Below, in pieces: positions 43,182 to 53,753 of a stretch of 64,000 bases of DNA. The stretch is taken from positions 232,140 through 296,139 of the forward strand of contig PABH01000028.1 in the NCBI GenBank assembly GCA_002702705.1. The letters run 5' to 3'. The translations under genes were made by a program, and so were the position numbers. This stretch comes from Anaerolineaceae bacterium (GTDB taxonomy: Bacteria > Chloroflexota > Anaerolineae > Anaerolineales > Anaerolineaceae). Position 1 is the stretch's first letter, and every line of letters begins with the position of its first letter. The notes under the pieces are model-generated. The model saw only the letters and a program-made list of their open reading frames with translations. It was not told the origin of the DNA and made no database searches.

Positions 43182-44012
43182 TTTTGGAAAATGTTTTTTA
43201 ATTTCCTCCGGTTGATTCATAACAAATGAACCGTACCTGGCGACTGGCTCTCGAATTGCTTCGCCACTTAAATATAATAATCGCATAGGCGTTTCTTCGG
43301 TACGGATGAGGATATAATCTCCCTCGCCATAGATTAATAATTTGTGCCGAGTGGCCATCACATCTTCTTGTTCTTCATAATTGCCAAAATACCCACGCCC
43401 CTGATATAAATAAACCATCGATGTATCAAATGAACTTTCAAAACTAAAAGATGCATAGGGTGGAATGAGCAATTCATATAAATTAATAGTGGGCTGTTGT
43501 AAAACAATTACTCCCTGGGTCTGGTGAAATGTCCCAATTAGTACACGAATCATGGAACCATCATTTTGACGGATGGTAGGAATTTGAGGTTGGTTTACTT
43601 GAATGAACTCCGGTACTGTTTCTTTTTGACTGGCTGGTAAATTTATCCAGATTTGAAAACCTTCGAGTAGATTTTGATCTGTTTCAAAGACTTCTTCCAA
43701 ATCTACCCCAGCAGCAGACTTTACCCATAATAAAGAACCGCTTGTCACTGTGCCAATTTCTTTTTTTGCACTTCGGTAATGATATTTTCCGGCTAATAAA
43801 TATGAAATCATTTGCATACCGGCATACCGTTTTTGCGTTTTGTGGAAATAACGATCAAAATCATCCGTGCGAGAAAAATGCTCAAAAACTAAAACTGGGT
43901 CCAGATAATCCATGCCAGGCAGGGAAATGGAACGATCCCAGCGCATGCCTCCATCTTCAGATGACATTTGGGGAATGACCATACTTTTAATCGGTTTTCG
44001 TACTTTACTCAT
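43176..44012 (-). CDS. Pirin-like bicupin, metal ligands apparently lost
   Basis: About 278 residues from ATG 44012, which has GAGG upstream; the longer frame to 44093 would add a hydrophobic stretch unlike pirins. Pirin features include GGMRWDRSISLPGMDYLDPVLVFEHF at the N-terminus (written here in two parts: GGMRWDRSISLPG and MDYLDPVLVFEHF) and a second cupin with LYQGRGYFG. The canonical iron ligands (HxH in HPHRGFE, and HxE) are absent: the matching region reads KTQKRYAGMQMISYLLAG and SAAGVDLEEVF. The protein may therefore not bind metal in the usual way. It converges with and overlaps the phosphodiesterase gene by 6 nt. Confidence 0.7.
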   Translation of the reverse strand: MSKVRKPIKSMVIPQMSSEDGGMRWDRSISLPGMDYLDPVLVFEHFSRTDDFDRYFHKTQKRYAGMQMISYLLAGKYHYRSAKKEIGTVTSGSLLWVKSAAGVDLEEVFETDQNLLEGFQIWINLPASQKETVPEFIQVNQPQIPTIRQNDGSMIRVLIGTFHQTQGVIVLQQPTINLYELLIPPYASFSFESSFDTSMVYLYQGRGYFGNYEEQEDVMATRHKLLIYGEGDYILIRTEETPMRLLYLSGEAIREPVARYGSFVMNQPEEIKKHFPKS

Positions 44013-44211
44013 TTCACCATCCTCATCGGTTTTGATGATTATCCTGATTATAGTTCGTATTATTACGTTAACAAATAGGACTTTGGTAATCAATTGTATT
44101 TATAGTCTCTGTAAAAACATTGTTAATTTTTGTCAACTTTTTCTACATCAATTGGTTATTTTTAATGAAATCCATTAGACTTGTTTATCTCAATCTCTCA
44201 ATGGAAAAAAC

Positions 44212-46293
44212 ATGCCAAAAACAATAACACCTCAACGCTCTATATCACAGTTATTGACCATTTATATTTCCATTATATTTGTGGTGATTATTGGTATTGT
44301 TTTGTCTGTCAGTTATGTCGTTCTTAAAAATACTACCGATCGGGAAATAAATTTGATCGCCGATCAATACCTGATTGCCATTACAGAAATCATTCGGGAA
44401 CCAATTAAAAATGGTGATCTGATGGTTATTGAGGATATCTTAAACTCATTTGAAAGTAATCCCTATATTAATTCGATTTATGTTTTTGATCAGGACCATA
44501 ACAATATTTCATTTTTTAACAAAAATCAAACAGGCCAGTTGGTTTATCGGGAAAAATCAATTGATATTCCTGATCAATCCGAAATTGTGCTTTCTTTAGA
44601 AGTGAGTAACCAGTTATTTGTTAAGCGAAATCGTCAAATTATTCGAATTTCGAGTCTCATTTTAACTTCCAGTTTGTTAATTTCATTAATCTCAATTTGG
44701 TTGTTTTCAAAATATTTTATTTCCCTGCCTTTAGAAAAGGTTATTACGAAATTAAGGAATTACCATAATCATCCGAATGCATCACCTCCCAGGACTATTT
44801 TTAGAGAACTAGAAGCGTTTATATTTTCTTTTCTGGAGTTATACCAAATTAACCAAAAAGAAGTTCATGAAAAACAATTAAGCCAACAAAAATATAAAGA
44901 TATTATTGATCATGCTTCCATTGGTGTATTTCAGTCGAATCAAGATGGAAGATTCATTTCCATGAACCCCACATTGGCGAAAATGTTTGGGTATGATTCA
45001 GCGGAGGAGGCAATCCAAAGTATTAATAATATTGGGCATGAAATATATGTTAATTCTCAGGATCGAAAAGATATTTTGGGAAAGGCTAAAAATAATGGTG
45101 GACATATTGTGACTGAAGTCGCATTCAAAAAAAGGCAGGGGGACATTTGGCAAGCAAAATTAAATTTCCGAATTTTTGAGGATAAAATAACCAATAGTTC
45201 AATCATTGAAGGGTTTATTGAAGATATCAGCATCGAAAAACAAGCGCAAGCGGAATTAAAAAAATACCAGGAATCTTTAGAAGGACTGGTGGAAGAAAGA
45301 ACAGCCGAATTGGTTCAGCAAAACGAAATTTTGCAAAAAGAAATAACCGAGAGGAAACAAACGGAGTTAGCACTTCGGGAAAGTGAATCACGCTACCGCC
45401 TTTTAGCGAATCATGCGAATGATGTCATTTGGACTTTGAATCAAGACCGGCAGTTTACTTACGTCAGCCCTTCTGTTTTTAAATTATTGGGATACACAAC
45501 GGAAGAGATGTTAACCTTGAAGATTGATGCCCTTTTGACAAAAGAATCTGCAGTTTTAGCAAACCAGCGATTGGATATCTCTTTTGAAAAAATCAAAGAA
45601 AACAAAAGCCTTATTCCCGCTGTTACCAATGAATATGAACATATTCGTAAAAATGGAACGCGTGTTTGGACAGAAATTACGACTACGATTATGCGTGATG
45701 AAAATGGTGGTCATGTGGGAATACTTGGGGTGACCAGGGATATCACGGAACGTCGCAAAATCACACAGAAATTGAAAGAATTAGCGATTACCGATTCATT
45801 AACATCAATGTATAACCGGCGGCACTTCTTTGATCTTGCGGAACAAGAGCTTGAACGTGCAAAACGGTATCAGCATGCGGTTTCGTTAATTATGTTGGAT
45901 TTGGATTTTTTTAAAAACGTTAATGATACCTATGGACATTTGGCAGGGGATATGGCTTTAAAAAAGGTAGCGCAACTCATTAAAGATTCCATTCGGCAGG
46001 TTGATGTTGCAGCTCGTTTCGGAGGCGAAGAATTTGTGATTCTCTTGCCTGAGACAGAAATTCAACAAGCTGTTTTATTAGCAGAACGTTTGAGAAAGAA
46101 TGTTCGAGAAAATCCACTCATATTAAAAAATGGTACAGTGGAAATCAGTATTAGTATTGGTATTTCTAGTAAAATGGCGGTTGATCCATTATCAGTCGAA
46201 GTGTTAATCCATTGTGCTGATCAGGCTTTGTATGAGGCTAAAAAATTAGGCCGAGATCAGGTTCGAATTTTTGAAGCAGAGGACTTAAAATAA
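44212..46293 (+). CDS. PAS-PAS-GGDEF diguanylate cyclase
   Basis: A 693-residue protein. Two N-terminal membrane helices (about 18-40 and 150-170) enclose a 110-residue sensor domain. A HAMP-like linker, a PAS (IGVFQSNQDGRFISMNP), a coiled coil ([16 protein letters not shown]), a second PAS (VIWTLNQDRQFTYVSPS) and a GGDEF domain (TDSLTSMYNRRHFF to GISSKMA) follow. The active site is GGEEF and RQVD upstream is an intact I-site, so c-di-GMP synthesis with product inhibition is expected. A hairpin follows the stop at once. It shares the c-di-GMP theme with the GGDEF gene at 33.5 kb and the PilZ gene at 55 kb. Confidence 0.93.
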   Translation: MPKTITPQRSISQLLTIYISIIFVVIIGIVLSVSYVVLKNTTDREINLIADQYLIAITEIIREPIKNGDLMVIEDILNSFESNPYINSIYVFDQDHNNISFFNKNQTGQLVYREKSIDIPDQSEIVLSLEVSNQLFVKRNRQIIRISSLILTSSLLISLISIWLFSKYFISLPLEKVITKLRNYHNHPNASPPRTIFRELEAFIFSFLELYQINQKEVHEKQLSQQKYKDIIDHASIGVFQSNQDGRFISMNPTLAKMFGYDSAEEAIQSINNIGHEIYVNSQDRKDILGKAKNNGGHIVTEVAFKKRQGDIWQAKLNFRIFEDKITNSSIIEGFIEDISIEKQAQAELKKYQESLEGLVEERTAELVQQNEILQKEITERKQTELALRESESRYRLLANHANDVIWTLNQDRQFTYVSPSVFKLLGYTTEEMLTLKIDALLTKESAVLANQRLDISFEKIKENKSLIPAVTNEYEHIRKNGTRVWTEITTTIMRDENGGHVGILGVTRDITERRKITQKLKELAITDSLTSMYNRRHFFDLAEQELERAKRYQHAVSLIMLDLDFFKNVNDTYGHLAGDMALKKVAQLIKDSIRQVDVAARFGGEEFVILLPETEIQQAVLLAERLRKNVRENPLILKNGTVEISISIGISSKMAVDPLSVEVLIHCADQALYEAKKLGRDQVRIFEAEDLK

Positions 46294-46334
46294 AAGATGA
46301 GTTGGTGACTCCCCAGTAACAACCAGCTCGTCTT
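46294..46334 (+). terminator. Hairpin after the PAS-GGDEF gene
   Basis: AAGATGAGTTGGT (46294-46306) pairs with ACCAGCTCGTCTT (46322-46334), 13 pairs including two G-U. It begins at the base after the stop codon. The T-run is poor. Confidence 0.55.
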
Positions 46335-46477
46335 AATTAAAGGAGGGGAAAAATATTTTTATGATTCATTTTGGGATTGGAAAACTTTCTCGGATAAAGA
46401 CAATGTGATGGGGATTTCGCCTTCGGGTTACCCAAAGGCGTCATCCCGCTTCCCTTTTCCCTGTAATTATATTAATC

Positions 46478-46519
46478 AAAAAACCCCGCTGCGGCATCAT
46501 CCGTTCGGGGTGTTTTTTT
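46478..46519. terminator. Bidirectional terminator before the NarL regulator end
   Basis: A-rich flank, CCCCG (46484-46488), an inner CGG/CCG stem and CGGGG (46506-46510) followed by TGTTTTTTT. On the minus strand it ends the NarL/propeller-kinase unit. Confidence 0.8.
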
Positions 46520-46545
46520 ATTGTACATGTGTCCAATAAGACTGG

Positions 46546-47184
46546 TTATGACACTAATTTTCTTCTTAATGCCAATGCAACCGCTTCAGAACGGTTTGTA
46601 ACCCCCAATTTTCCTAAAATATGGCTAACGTGAGCTCGGGCGGTTGAACGGGAGATGATTAATCGTTCTGCTATTTCAGGATTACTTAAGCCTTCTACCA
46701 TTAAAACTAAGACTTCCCTCTCTCTAAATGTCAGGTCTTCTCCCGGTGTTGGTTCCTGAGCACTTAGAATTAATTCCTGGGTAACTTCGGGAGACATTGT
46801 TGGCCTTCCGCGATAAGCCGAGCGAATAGCTTCCGATAATTCATCACCGGTAATATTCTTTAATAAATAACCAATCGCTCCCGCCCGCAGCATTTCTTGA
46901 ACCAGGTCTCTATCCTGAAAACTGGTTAACGCAATGACTTGGATTTCCGGAAATTTCAATTTTATTCTTCGTGTGGCTTCCGCACCGCCCATTTTCGGCA
47001 TTACTAAATCCATTAAGACAACATCGGGTTGGAATTGCTCACATACTTTTAATGCTTCTTCTCCGCTTGCTGCCTCGGAAACCAATCGAATATCTTCCTG
47101 AATACGCAGATAAGTGGCTAAACCCCGTCGAACCATATCGTGGTCATCAACAATGATGACATCAATTTGTTTTTTTTCATTCAT
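46546..47184 (-). CDS. NarL-family response regulator
   Basis: A 212-residue regulator from [17 protein letters not shown]. Phospho-acceptor is Asp-59 in VLMDLVMP; the LuxR-type helix-turn-helix is [28 protein letters not shown] and [18 protein letters not shown] (two adjoining parts, each cut to short motifs such as [12 protein letters not shown] and [10 protein letters not shown]). Start at ATG 47184, which overlaps the kinase stop by 8 nt, so synthesis is coupled to the propeller histidine kinase encoded just before it. This is its clear partner. Targets unknown. Confidence 0.94.
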   Translation of the reverse strand: MNEKKQIDVIIVDDHDMVRRGLATYLRIQEDIRLVSEAASGEEALKVCEQFQPDVVLMDLVMPKMGGAEATRRIKLKFPEIQVIALTSFQDRDLVQEMLRAGAIGYLLKNITGDELSEAIRSAYRGRPTMSPEVTQELILSAQEPTPGEDLTFREREVLVLMVEGLSNPEIAERLIISRSTARAHVSHILGKLGVTNRSEAVALALRRKLVS

Positions 47185-50100
47185 CTTCTTTTGCCCTCCC
47201 GCACCAAACAACTTTTACCAGTGTACCACAATCAGTTTCACTTTTTAACATTAATTGCCCTCCGATATTATTCACTCTTTCACGGATTATGTTTAATCCG
47301 AAATGTCCGTTTGATACTTGATCTGGGTCAAATCCGATACCATCATCTCGTATAGAGATAACTACTTCTTGTTCTTGATCGGTTTTGACAATACCATTGA
47401 TGATAACTTCAGCTGTTTTTGCATGTGCATGTTTAACAACATTATTAAGTGCTTCCTGTGTGATGCGATAGATACTGACATGAACATCATCAGGTAAGGG
47501 TTTTGGCAGATTAACCTGGAAGTCAATATCCATACCGGTTCTGCCGATGGCGGATTCGGTGAGCTGTCGGACCAAATCATACATTTTGGCTTCAATAACT
47601 GCAGAAGGTCTTAATTCGAGCAGCAGTGTCCGCATCTCGGCTAAGGCTCCGCGACTTAATTGACGTAATTCCTGTAGTAATGCTTTGCCGTCATCCGGGT
47701 TATTTTCAAACAATGTTGGTAATGCTTCCGCAATTAATGAAGCAGAAAATAAGGTCTGTGTTACTGCATCATGTAAATCACGCGCTAACCGGTTTCTTTC
47801 GGAAACGATGGCAATTTGCTGCACCCTGTCCCTTAGTTGGGCATTTCCAATCGCCAGTGCTGCTTGTTCAGCAAAGGATTCAGCCAGACTCACGAATTCG
47901 TCCCCGAATTCTTGTTTATTGATATACAGAAAAACCAAACTTCCATATAAATCGTCCGTAGACATGATTGGGAAAATCAACATGGAATAGTAATAATTAT
48001 AAGGGTGGATATGTTTTTCTTTGCGGTGAATGATAAATTGTGGAATGTTTTCGACAACAATAATTTGGCCTTGTTTGGCCAGTTCACCTAACCAATTGGT
48101 GAATTCGGGGCTTTCTTGTTTTCTTAACCGGAGTTCGTTTTGCAAGGATGATTCACTGCGTTGTGAACCCCGGACGGTTACATAGGTTACTGGATCTTCT
48201 TGAATGCTTAACAACAAAACATGATCTGCATTTGTAAGCTGGGATGCTGCCCGGATGATAAAGTCTAAACTTTCTTGCAAGGTTTTATTAGAATTAAGCA
48301 AAAACAAAACGTCTTTTAACCCCTCAGCCACTTCACGTCTTTGCTCAATTTCAGCTGTTCTCTCTTCAACCAACAACTCTAATTCACGGTTCCTGACCTG
48401 TACCCCACGCATTTTTAGTAAATAACTTCCAACCCCGATAAACAGAACCATAAGACCTAAAGCTACCTGGAAAATCGTGGTTTCCCATATTGGGGGAATA
48501 ACAAGAACTTCCAGCTCGGTCCAATCCTGGTTCCAAACCCCATCCTCATTGGCAGCTGTAAGATATAAAGTGTACGAACCTCCCGGAAGATTAGTGTAAC
48601 GACCAAATCGTAAATTTCCGTTCAAATTCCAGTTTTTATCAAACCCTTTTAAGAAATATGCATATTGGTTATTTTCCGGTTGTTGATAATTTAATCCAGC
48701 AAAAGTAAACTCAAAATGATTCTCTGGCCATTTTAATTCGATTGAATCAGATGTTTCAATGGAATTACCAGTTTCCACAGGTTGTCCGCTTACTTGAAGT
48801 CCCGTCAGAATGACCTTTGGTGAAATTGGATTTTTATGGATATTTTGCGGGTAGAACGCTGTAATACCATTGACTCCGCCAAAGAAGATTTCTCCGGAAG
48901 GGGATTTAAAATAAGCACGTTCATTAAACTCATTACTTTGAACGCCATCTCTTACATCAAAGTTCTCGAAGGTTTCTGTATCCGGATTGAAACGGGATAG
49001 TCCGTAGTTCGTACTTAACCACAAGAAACCGGAGTCGTCTTCTACAATACCATATACCGTGTCGTTTGCTAAACCATCACGATGAGTATAGACTTTAAAA
49101 AATTCCGTGCCGGGTGAGAGAAGGTTCAAACCTCCGCCGTAGGTTCCGACCCAAATGCGATTTTTGGAGTCTTCAATTACCGAAAGTACAAAATCATCAC
49201 TTAAGCTGCCTTCGATATTTTTGTCAAATACATATCTGGTAAAGTCTTCAGACGATGGATCAAAACGATATAAACCATAACTCGTTCCCAGCCAAATATT
49301 CCCTTGGTGATCTTCTGTCATGGACCGAATACGGATTTTTAGTTGATTAACTTCATCTTTGGTTTCCAGAACATAGTGTTTATATGTATTTTTTTCCGGA
49401 TCTAACCCATCTAACATGCCGCGAGCAGTTCCTATCCAGATTGTGCCATTTGAATCCTCCAGCATCATACTGATCATATCGTTGCTGATACTGTTTCTGG
49501 TCACTGGATTATGTTTATAATGTTCGAATTGTTCAGTGATTGGATCGTAACGGTTAACGCCACCAGAATCTGTCCCAAACCAAAGGGTTCCTTTCGAGTC
49601 CTCCAAAATGGTGGTTATAAAATTATCGCTGATACTAGTCCGGTCATTTTTATCGTAAAGAAAGTGGCGGTAGTGATTCGTTCGGCGGTCTAAACGATCC
49701 AGTCCGGAGATTGTTCCCAACCACAAAAAACCATTTCGATCCTCGTGAATTGCAAAAACCCAATTATCGATCAGGCTATTTATATCATCCGGGATATTAT
49801 GATAGTGTAAAAATTGTTTTGTGGTGATGTCCGCTTTATTAATCCCATTTGAGGTGAAAAACCAAAGCCCTCCTGAAGTATCCTGATAGATATCATAAAT
49901 CTGATTACTGCTTAAACTGTTTGGGTCAACTGTTCTGCGCTTAAATTGAATAAACTGATCTTTTTCCGGATAATAAAGGTTTAGACCATCATTTGTTCCG
50001 ACCCATATCAAACCATACTGATCTTCAAATATGGATGTAACCAGGGATTGACTCAAACTGGTATTGTCCAATTCACGGGCTTGATACCATTGAACTTCAT

Positions 50101-50980
50101 TTCGATCAGCGGATATAACATAAAGCCCTTGAGATGTGCCCATCCATAAAGCACCAGAGTTTAAAGGATAGATATCATTAACGGAAAAATTATTCGATTG
50201 AAAATAAGTTTTTAAGGAACCTGGTGCAGGGTTAAAAGACTGATTTGAAGGATCAAATATTGTTAATCCGCCTTGGGTACCAATCCAAAGTTTGCCATCC
50301 TCTTCTTGATAGATGGTGTTGATGAGGTTATCATAAATCGGATTTTCTCCACCCATATTGATAAACTGGTTTATTTCACCAGTGGTTGTATTTAACCGAT
50401 TTAATCCGGATTCGGTACCTATCCATAATTCATTATTTTGTCCCCCAATGATTTTTAAGACCACATTATTGCTTAATGAATTTGGATTGTCTGATTCATG
50501 AAAATAATGGGTAAATAATTGAGTTTTTGTATCAAATCGGTTTAATCCCTGATCTGTTGCGATCCAGAGAATACCATTTTCATCGGTATATATGTCGTAA
50601 ATTAAATTATCGCTTAAGCTGTTAACATCGTCTGGGTCGTGACGAAAAACGGTAAACTGGTAACCATCAAATTTATTTAATCCATCAAATGTGCCAATCC
50701 ACATAACACCACGCTTATCCTGAACACCACATGTAACGGCAGAATTTGATAAACCATCTAAAAGTCCGAGTTGCTCAAACCTTAATTCCGGATTTTTAAA
50801 CACGTTTTGTGCAAAAACATCAAAATTAAAAGTTTCTATTGGATTCGAAGCCAGCTGTGGAAGCGGTGGAATGGTTTCATTTTGAAAGTTATTCTTGGTA
50901 TTACATGCGGAAACAATCATCATTGAGATAATTAAAATGATGATAAGCAGGGTGATGCGTTTTTGTTGAGAACTAAACAT
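47177..50980 (-). CDS. Propeller-sensor histidine kinase with lipobox N-terminus
   Basis: A 1267-residue sensor kinase. The N-terminus ([17 protein letters not shown] then Cys) reads as a lipoprotein signal. Residues about 65-760 hold about 14 two-component-regulator propeller repeats ([26 protein letters not shown], and so on) forming two seven-bladed propellers, then a Y_Y_Y immunoglobulin-like domain (about 770-840), a membrane helix (about 848-870), a short coiled coil, a GAF domain (about 900-1040), HisKA_3 with His near 1070 in [15 protein letters not shown], and HATPase_c ([21 protein letters not shown]). This is the layout of sensors for extracellular polysaccharide-derived ligands. 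Its NarL partner overlaps its stop. Confidence 0.95.
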   Translation of the reverse strand: MFSSQQKRITLLIIILIISMMIVSACNTKNNFQNETIPPLPQLASNPIETFNFDVFAQNVFKNPELRFEQLGLLDGLSNSAVTCGVQDKRGVMWIGTFDGLNKFDGYQFTVFRHDPDDVNSLSDNLIYDIYTDENGILWIATDQGLNRFDTKTQLFTHYFHESDNPNSLSNNVVLKIIGGQNNELWIGTESGLNRLNTTTGEINQFINMGGENPIYDNLINTIYQEEDGKLWIGTQGGLTIFDPSNQSFNPAPGSLKTYFQSNNFSVNDIYPLNSGALWMGTSQGLYVISADRNEVQWYQARELDNTSLSQSLVTSIFEDQYGLIWVGTNDGLNLYYPEKDQFIQFKRRTVDPNSLSSNQIYDIYQDTSGGLWFFTSNGINKADITTKQFLHYHNIPDDINSLIDNWVFAIHEDRNGFLWLGTISGLDRLDRRTNHYRHFLYDKNDRTSISDNFITTILEDSKGTLWFGTDSGGVNRYDPITEQFEHYKHNPVTRNSISNDMISMMLEDSNGTIWIGTARGMLDGLDPEKNTYKHYVLETKDEVNQLKIRIRSMTEDHQGNIWLGTSYGLYRFDPSSEDFTRYVFDKNIEGSLSDDFVLSVIEDSKNRIWVGTYGGGLNLLSPGTEFFKVYTHRDGLANDTVYGIVEDDSGFLWLSTNYGLSRFNPDTETFENFDVRDGVQSNEFNERAYFKSPSGEIFFGGVNGITAFYPQNIHKNPISPKVILTGLQVSGQPVETGNSIETSDSIELKWPENHFEFTFAGLNYQQPENNQYAYFLKGFDKNWNLNGNLRFGRYTNLPGGSYTLYLTAANEDGVWNQDWTELEVLVIPPIWETTIFQVALGLMVLFIGVGSYLLKMRGVQVRNRELELLVEERTAEIEQRREVAEGLKDVLFLLNSNKTLQESLDFIIRAASQLTNADHVLLLSIQEDPVTYVTVRGSQRSESSLQNELRLRKQESPEFTNWLGELAKQGQIIVVENIPQFIIHRKEKHIHPYNYYYSMLIFPIMSTDDLYGSLVFLYINKQEFGDEFVSLAESFAEQAALAIGNAQLRDRVQQIAIVSERNRLARDLHDAVTQTLFSASLIAEALPTLFENNPDDGKALLQELRQLSRGALAEMRTLLLELRPSAVIEAKMYDLVRQLTESAIGRTGMDIDFQVNLPKPLPDDVHVSIYRITQEALNNVVKHAHAKTAEVIINGIVKTDQEQEVVISIRDDGIGFDPDQVSNGHFGLNIIRERVNNIGGQLMLKSETDCGTLVKVVWCGRAKEDE

Positions 50981-51096
50981 ATTTATTAAGCCCTAAGATT
51001 CCAATAAATGATCCATTATAGGAAAGTTAGGAAAAGGGTGATTTTATAATATCATACTTATTTAATTATTTTACAGTATTAAGTATTTCCAGACGG

Positions 51097-51102
51097 TATA
51101 AT
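51097..51102 (+). promoter_or_regulatory. -10 box for dUTPase gene
   Basis: TATAAT about 38 nt before the dUTPase start; no convincing -35 at normal spacing. Confidence 0.35.
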
Positions 51103-51139
51103 AGCTCTAACGAAAAATCTTAAACTCCGGGAGAAATTG

Positions 51140-51571
51140 ATGCAAACAATTCGAATTGCGAAATTATCCAATCATGCTAAATTACCGACCAGAAAACATC
51201 CCGAAGACGCGGGATTGGATATTTATGCAAATGGGGATCATACTATTCCAGCGTTAAATCATGCAATCATACCCAGTGGAATTACGGTTGAAGTGCCGAA
51301 AGGGTATGTGGCATTGTTAAAACCAAAGGGGCGAAACGACCATCTTTTGGGTGCAGGTGTGGTGGATGCCGGTTACCAGGGAGAGATTTTGGTAAAAGTA
51401 TTTAATCCAACCAATCAGCCATTGGTTATTTCACATGGGGATGCAATTGGGCAAATGCTGTTACTTCCAGTGGTTACACCTGCGGTTGAGGAAGCAGAGA
51501 TTTACCAAATTCATCAGGCAAAAAGCGAGCGTGGTCAAACCGGTGGCATTGTAGAGCAACATCAAGTTTGA
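51140..51571 (+). CDS. dut: dUTP diphosphatase
   Basis: A 143-residue trimeric-type dUTPase that removes pyrophosphate from dUTP. Motif 1 is DAGLDIYA (23-30), motif 3 GVVDAGYQGEI (73-83) with the catalytic Asp, motif 4 GDAIGQMLL (100-108) and motif 5 RGQTGG (131-136). Motif 2, usually PRSG/S, reads KPKGRNDHL here and lacks the Ser that contacts phosphate. The C-terminal motif 5 also lacks the usual aromatic residue. So this is a divergent branch. ATG 51140 is used (GGGAG 6 nt upstream) rather than TTG 51137. Confidence 0.88.
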   Translation: MQTIRIAKLSNHAKLPTRKHPEDAGLDIYANGDHTIPALNHAIIPSGITVEVPKGYVALLKPKGRNDHLLGAGVVDAGYQGEILVKVFNPTNQPLVISHGDAIGQMLLLPVVTPAVEEAEIYQIHQAKSERGQTGGIVEQHQV

Positions 51572-51736
51572 CAATTAACCAGTTAGTTGTATTTATTAAA
51601 TGCAAGAATAGAATTTTTCATTTCCCAGTGCCGAATGTAACCTGAGATGGATACAGGCTTTTGTTAGGATCAATTTGAGTTTGTTTTGAAATTCTAAAAT
51701 GGGCTAAACATGTGTTTTACACCAACACACTGCGGA

Positions 51737-51766
51737 TTGACATAATCTGTACAAACCTTGTACAAA
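51737..51766 (+). promoter_or_regulatory. Promoter with 11-bp-spaced direct repeats upstream of degV-like gene
   Basis: TTGACA (51737-51742), 18-nt spacer and TACAAA (51761-51766). TGTACAAA occurs at 51748-51755 and 51759-51766, exactly 11 bp apart, i.e. on the same helix face. A second TATAAT lies at 51803-51808. Confidence 0.45.
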
Positions 51767-51845
51767 ATTTCTGAAAAGAGAGAATAATTTTGGTTAAATC
51801 CTTATAATTGTTTATATACTTAATGTGATTAAGGATGAGACCAGC

Positions 51846-52763
51846 ATGATTAAAATCGTTACAGATAGTACGTGTGACCTTCCAATTGACATCATTCAAG
51901 CGTATGATATTACTGTCATTCCTTGTTATGTTAATATGAATGGAAAAAGTTATCTCGATGGGGTGGAATTATCTCGGGTTTCTTTCTTTGAGCAGCTACC
52001 TGATGCTGATCCTTTACCGACAACTTCAGCCCCTGGGATCGGATCATTTATTAATGCATATAACGATCTCGCAAGCCAGGGTGCGTCTGGAATTATTTCG
52101 ATCCATATTTCAAAAACACTTAGTAATATCGTCAATATAGCAAAAATTGCCTCAGAAAATTTTGATGCGGTCCCTGTTCGGGTAATAGACTCTGGTCAAT
52201 TATCGATGGGTTTAGGGCTGTTAGCACTTACTGGTGCAAAAAAGGCTCTTAACGGAGGTACACTGGACGAAGTGGTTTCCCATATCGAACAAAAAATACC
52301 CCTTACGAACTCATTTGCCAAACTGGATACATTAGATTATTTAAAAAAGGGTGGTCGTTTATCTGATCTACAACATAGTATTGTTAGTTTATTGGACATG
52401 AAACCGATTACAAAAATGAATAATGGTGAATCGGGTTTGGAATTGGTACGCACCCGAAAAAAAGCCCACTTACGATTTTTAGAGATTGCAAAAAATCTAG
52501 GTTCTGCGGAGATGTTGGGGATAATTCATGCCAATGTACCTGATTTAGCGGAACAAGTGCGGCTAGAACTTAAACAGATTTGGCCGGGTGTCGATCCAAT
52601 GATTAGTTTTGTCACGCCTGCTATCGGAGCACATGTTGGACCAGGTACGGTTTGTATCTCTTCCATCCAAACTACGATTGAAAATCCTTTGATTGATTCA
52701 AGAGTTAAAAATTTAAAAGAAAAGGTTAGTGCAGTAACTTCTCTGATCAGCAGAAAGAATTAA
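51846..52763 (+). CDS. DegV-family fatty-acid-binding protein
   Basis: A 305-residue DegV protein. MIKIVTDSTCDLP and TSAPGIGSFINAYNDL carry the Thr/Ser residues that hold the fatty-acid carboxylate, and SMGLGLLAL and LDTLDYLKKGGRLS are family signatures. DegV/FakB proteins present fatty acids to the kinase FakA for phosphorylation and entry into lipid synthesis. No FakA gene is adjacent. Start at ATG 51846 with AAGGA upstream; GTG at 51825 is less likely. Confidence 0.93.
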   Translation: MIKIVTDSTCDLPIDIIQAYDITVIPCYVNMNGKSYLDGVELSRVSFFEQLPDADPLPTTSAPGIGSFINAYNDLASQGASGIISIHISKTLSNIVNIAKIASENFDAVPVRVIDSGQLSMGLGLLALTGAKKALNGGTLDEVVSHIEQKIPLTNSFAKLDTLDYLKKGGRLSDLQHSIVSLLDMKPITKMNNGESGLELVRTRKKAHLRFLEIAKNLGSAEMLGIIHANVPDLAEQVRLELKQIWPGVDPMISFVTPAIGAHVGPGTVCISSIQTTIENPLIDSRVKNLKEKVSAVTSLISRKN

Positions 52764-52817
52764 TTAAATAAAAAATTGAACTATAAGGAAAGAAAAAATT
52801 AACAAGTGGAGGAAAGA

Positions 52818-53564
52818 ATGAAAATTACCAGAATTTTAAATTTGATAACATTTTTAATTGTGGTCACAATTAATGCATTAGCAAATGCTTTACCGATTAA
52901 TGGATTAAACACAGGAGAAATAAGCGATCAATTCAATGCCCTGTTCACACCGGCTGGTTATGTGTTTTCTATTTGGGGTGTAATTTATTTGGCATTGGGT
53001 GCGTTTGCAGTTTACCAGATTTTACCCCAACAAAATAATAACCAGCGTGTTAAGCAAATTGGACCCTGGTTCATTATTAGTAATGTTTTTAATAGTTTAT
53101 GGATTTTAGCCTGGCATTACCAACAATTTATCCTTTCATTCTTTATCATGATTGGTATATTGGTATCTTTGTTGGTGTTATATATCCGCTTGGGTGTAGG
53201 TATTCGTAAATCTCCTCCAGTTGAGCGTTGGCTGGTTGAAACACCTTTTAGTATCTACCTGGGTTGGATATCCGTGGCAACCATTGCAAATGCTTCCGTG
53301 GTTCTAATCACACTCAATTGGGGACAATTTGGTTTATCCGCAGCTGTGTGGACAGCCGTTATGATCAGTATTGCCGGTTTGTTAGGCATTCTGATGAGTT
53401 TTCTCCGGCGTGAGATTGCTTATTCGTTGGTTTTAATCTGGGCAATCATCGGCATTACCCAAAACGGGAGTGGTGTGCAGCTGGTAAATATTGTTTCTTG
53501 GATAGTCGTTGGACTGCTGGTGGTAGGTTTGGTGCTTTCCAGATTAATGAAAAAAACTGCTTAA
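52818..53564 (+). CDS. TspO/MBR-like tryptophan-rich membrane protein
   Basis: About 248 residues, seven hydrophobic helices. FTPAGYVFSIWGVIY and SNVFNSLWILAWHY are the tryptophan-rich signatures of the TspO/MBR superfamily. The protein is longer than classical five-helix TspO (about 160), as in the bacterial 'tryptophan-rich sensory' relatives with two extra C-terminal helices. Function in this subgroup is not established; TspO binds porphyrins and other lipophilic ligands. Start at ATG 52818 with GGAGG just upstream. Confidence 0.82.
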   Translation: MKITRILNLITFLIVVTINALANALPINGLNTGEISDQFNALFTPAGYVFSIWGVIYLALGAFAVYQILPQQNNNQRVKQIGPWFIISNVFNSLWILAWHYQQFILSFFIMIGILVSLLVLYIRLGVGIRKSPPVERWLVETPFSIYLGWISVATIANASVVLITLNWGQFGLSAAVWTAVMISIAGLLGILMSFLRREIAYSLVLIWAIIGITQNGSGVQLVNIVSWIVVGLLVVGLVLSRLMKKTA

Positions 53565-53596
53565 ATACCTTCCCTTTCATAAAGTGTATCTAAAAC

Positions 53597-53630
53597 AAAT
53601 ACCGGCAGCACAAAAGCTGCCGGTATTTTT
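53597..53630 (+). terminator. Rho-independent terminator
   Basis: AAATACCGGCAGC (53597-53609) and GCTGCCGGTATTT (53616-53628), a perfect 13-bp stem with loop ACAAAA and a T-run, 33 nt after the TspO-like stop. Confidence 0.93.
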
Positions 53631-53753
53631 CACCGCCACACCAATAATCGTGGCAAGCCATATGAAAAGGTTGCTTTCATTTTACGAAATTCTGCAAAAA
53701 AGCAAATTGACAAACTGCTTAATATTGATGAATTTCTCTCACTAATTTTAAAA

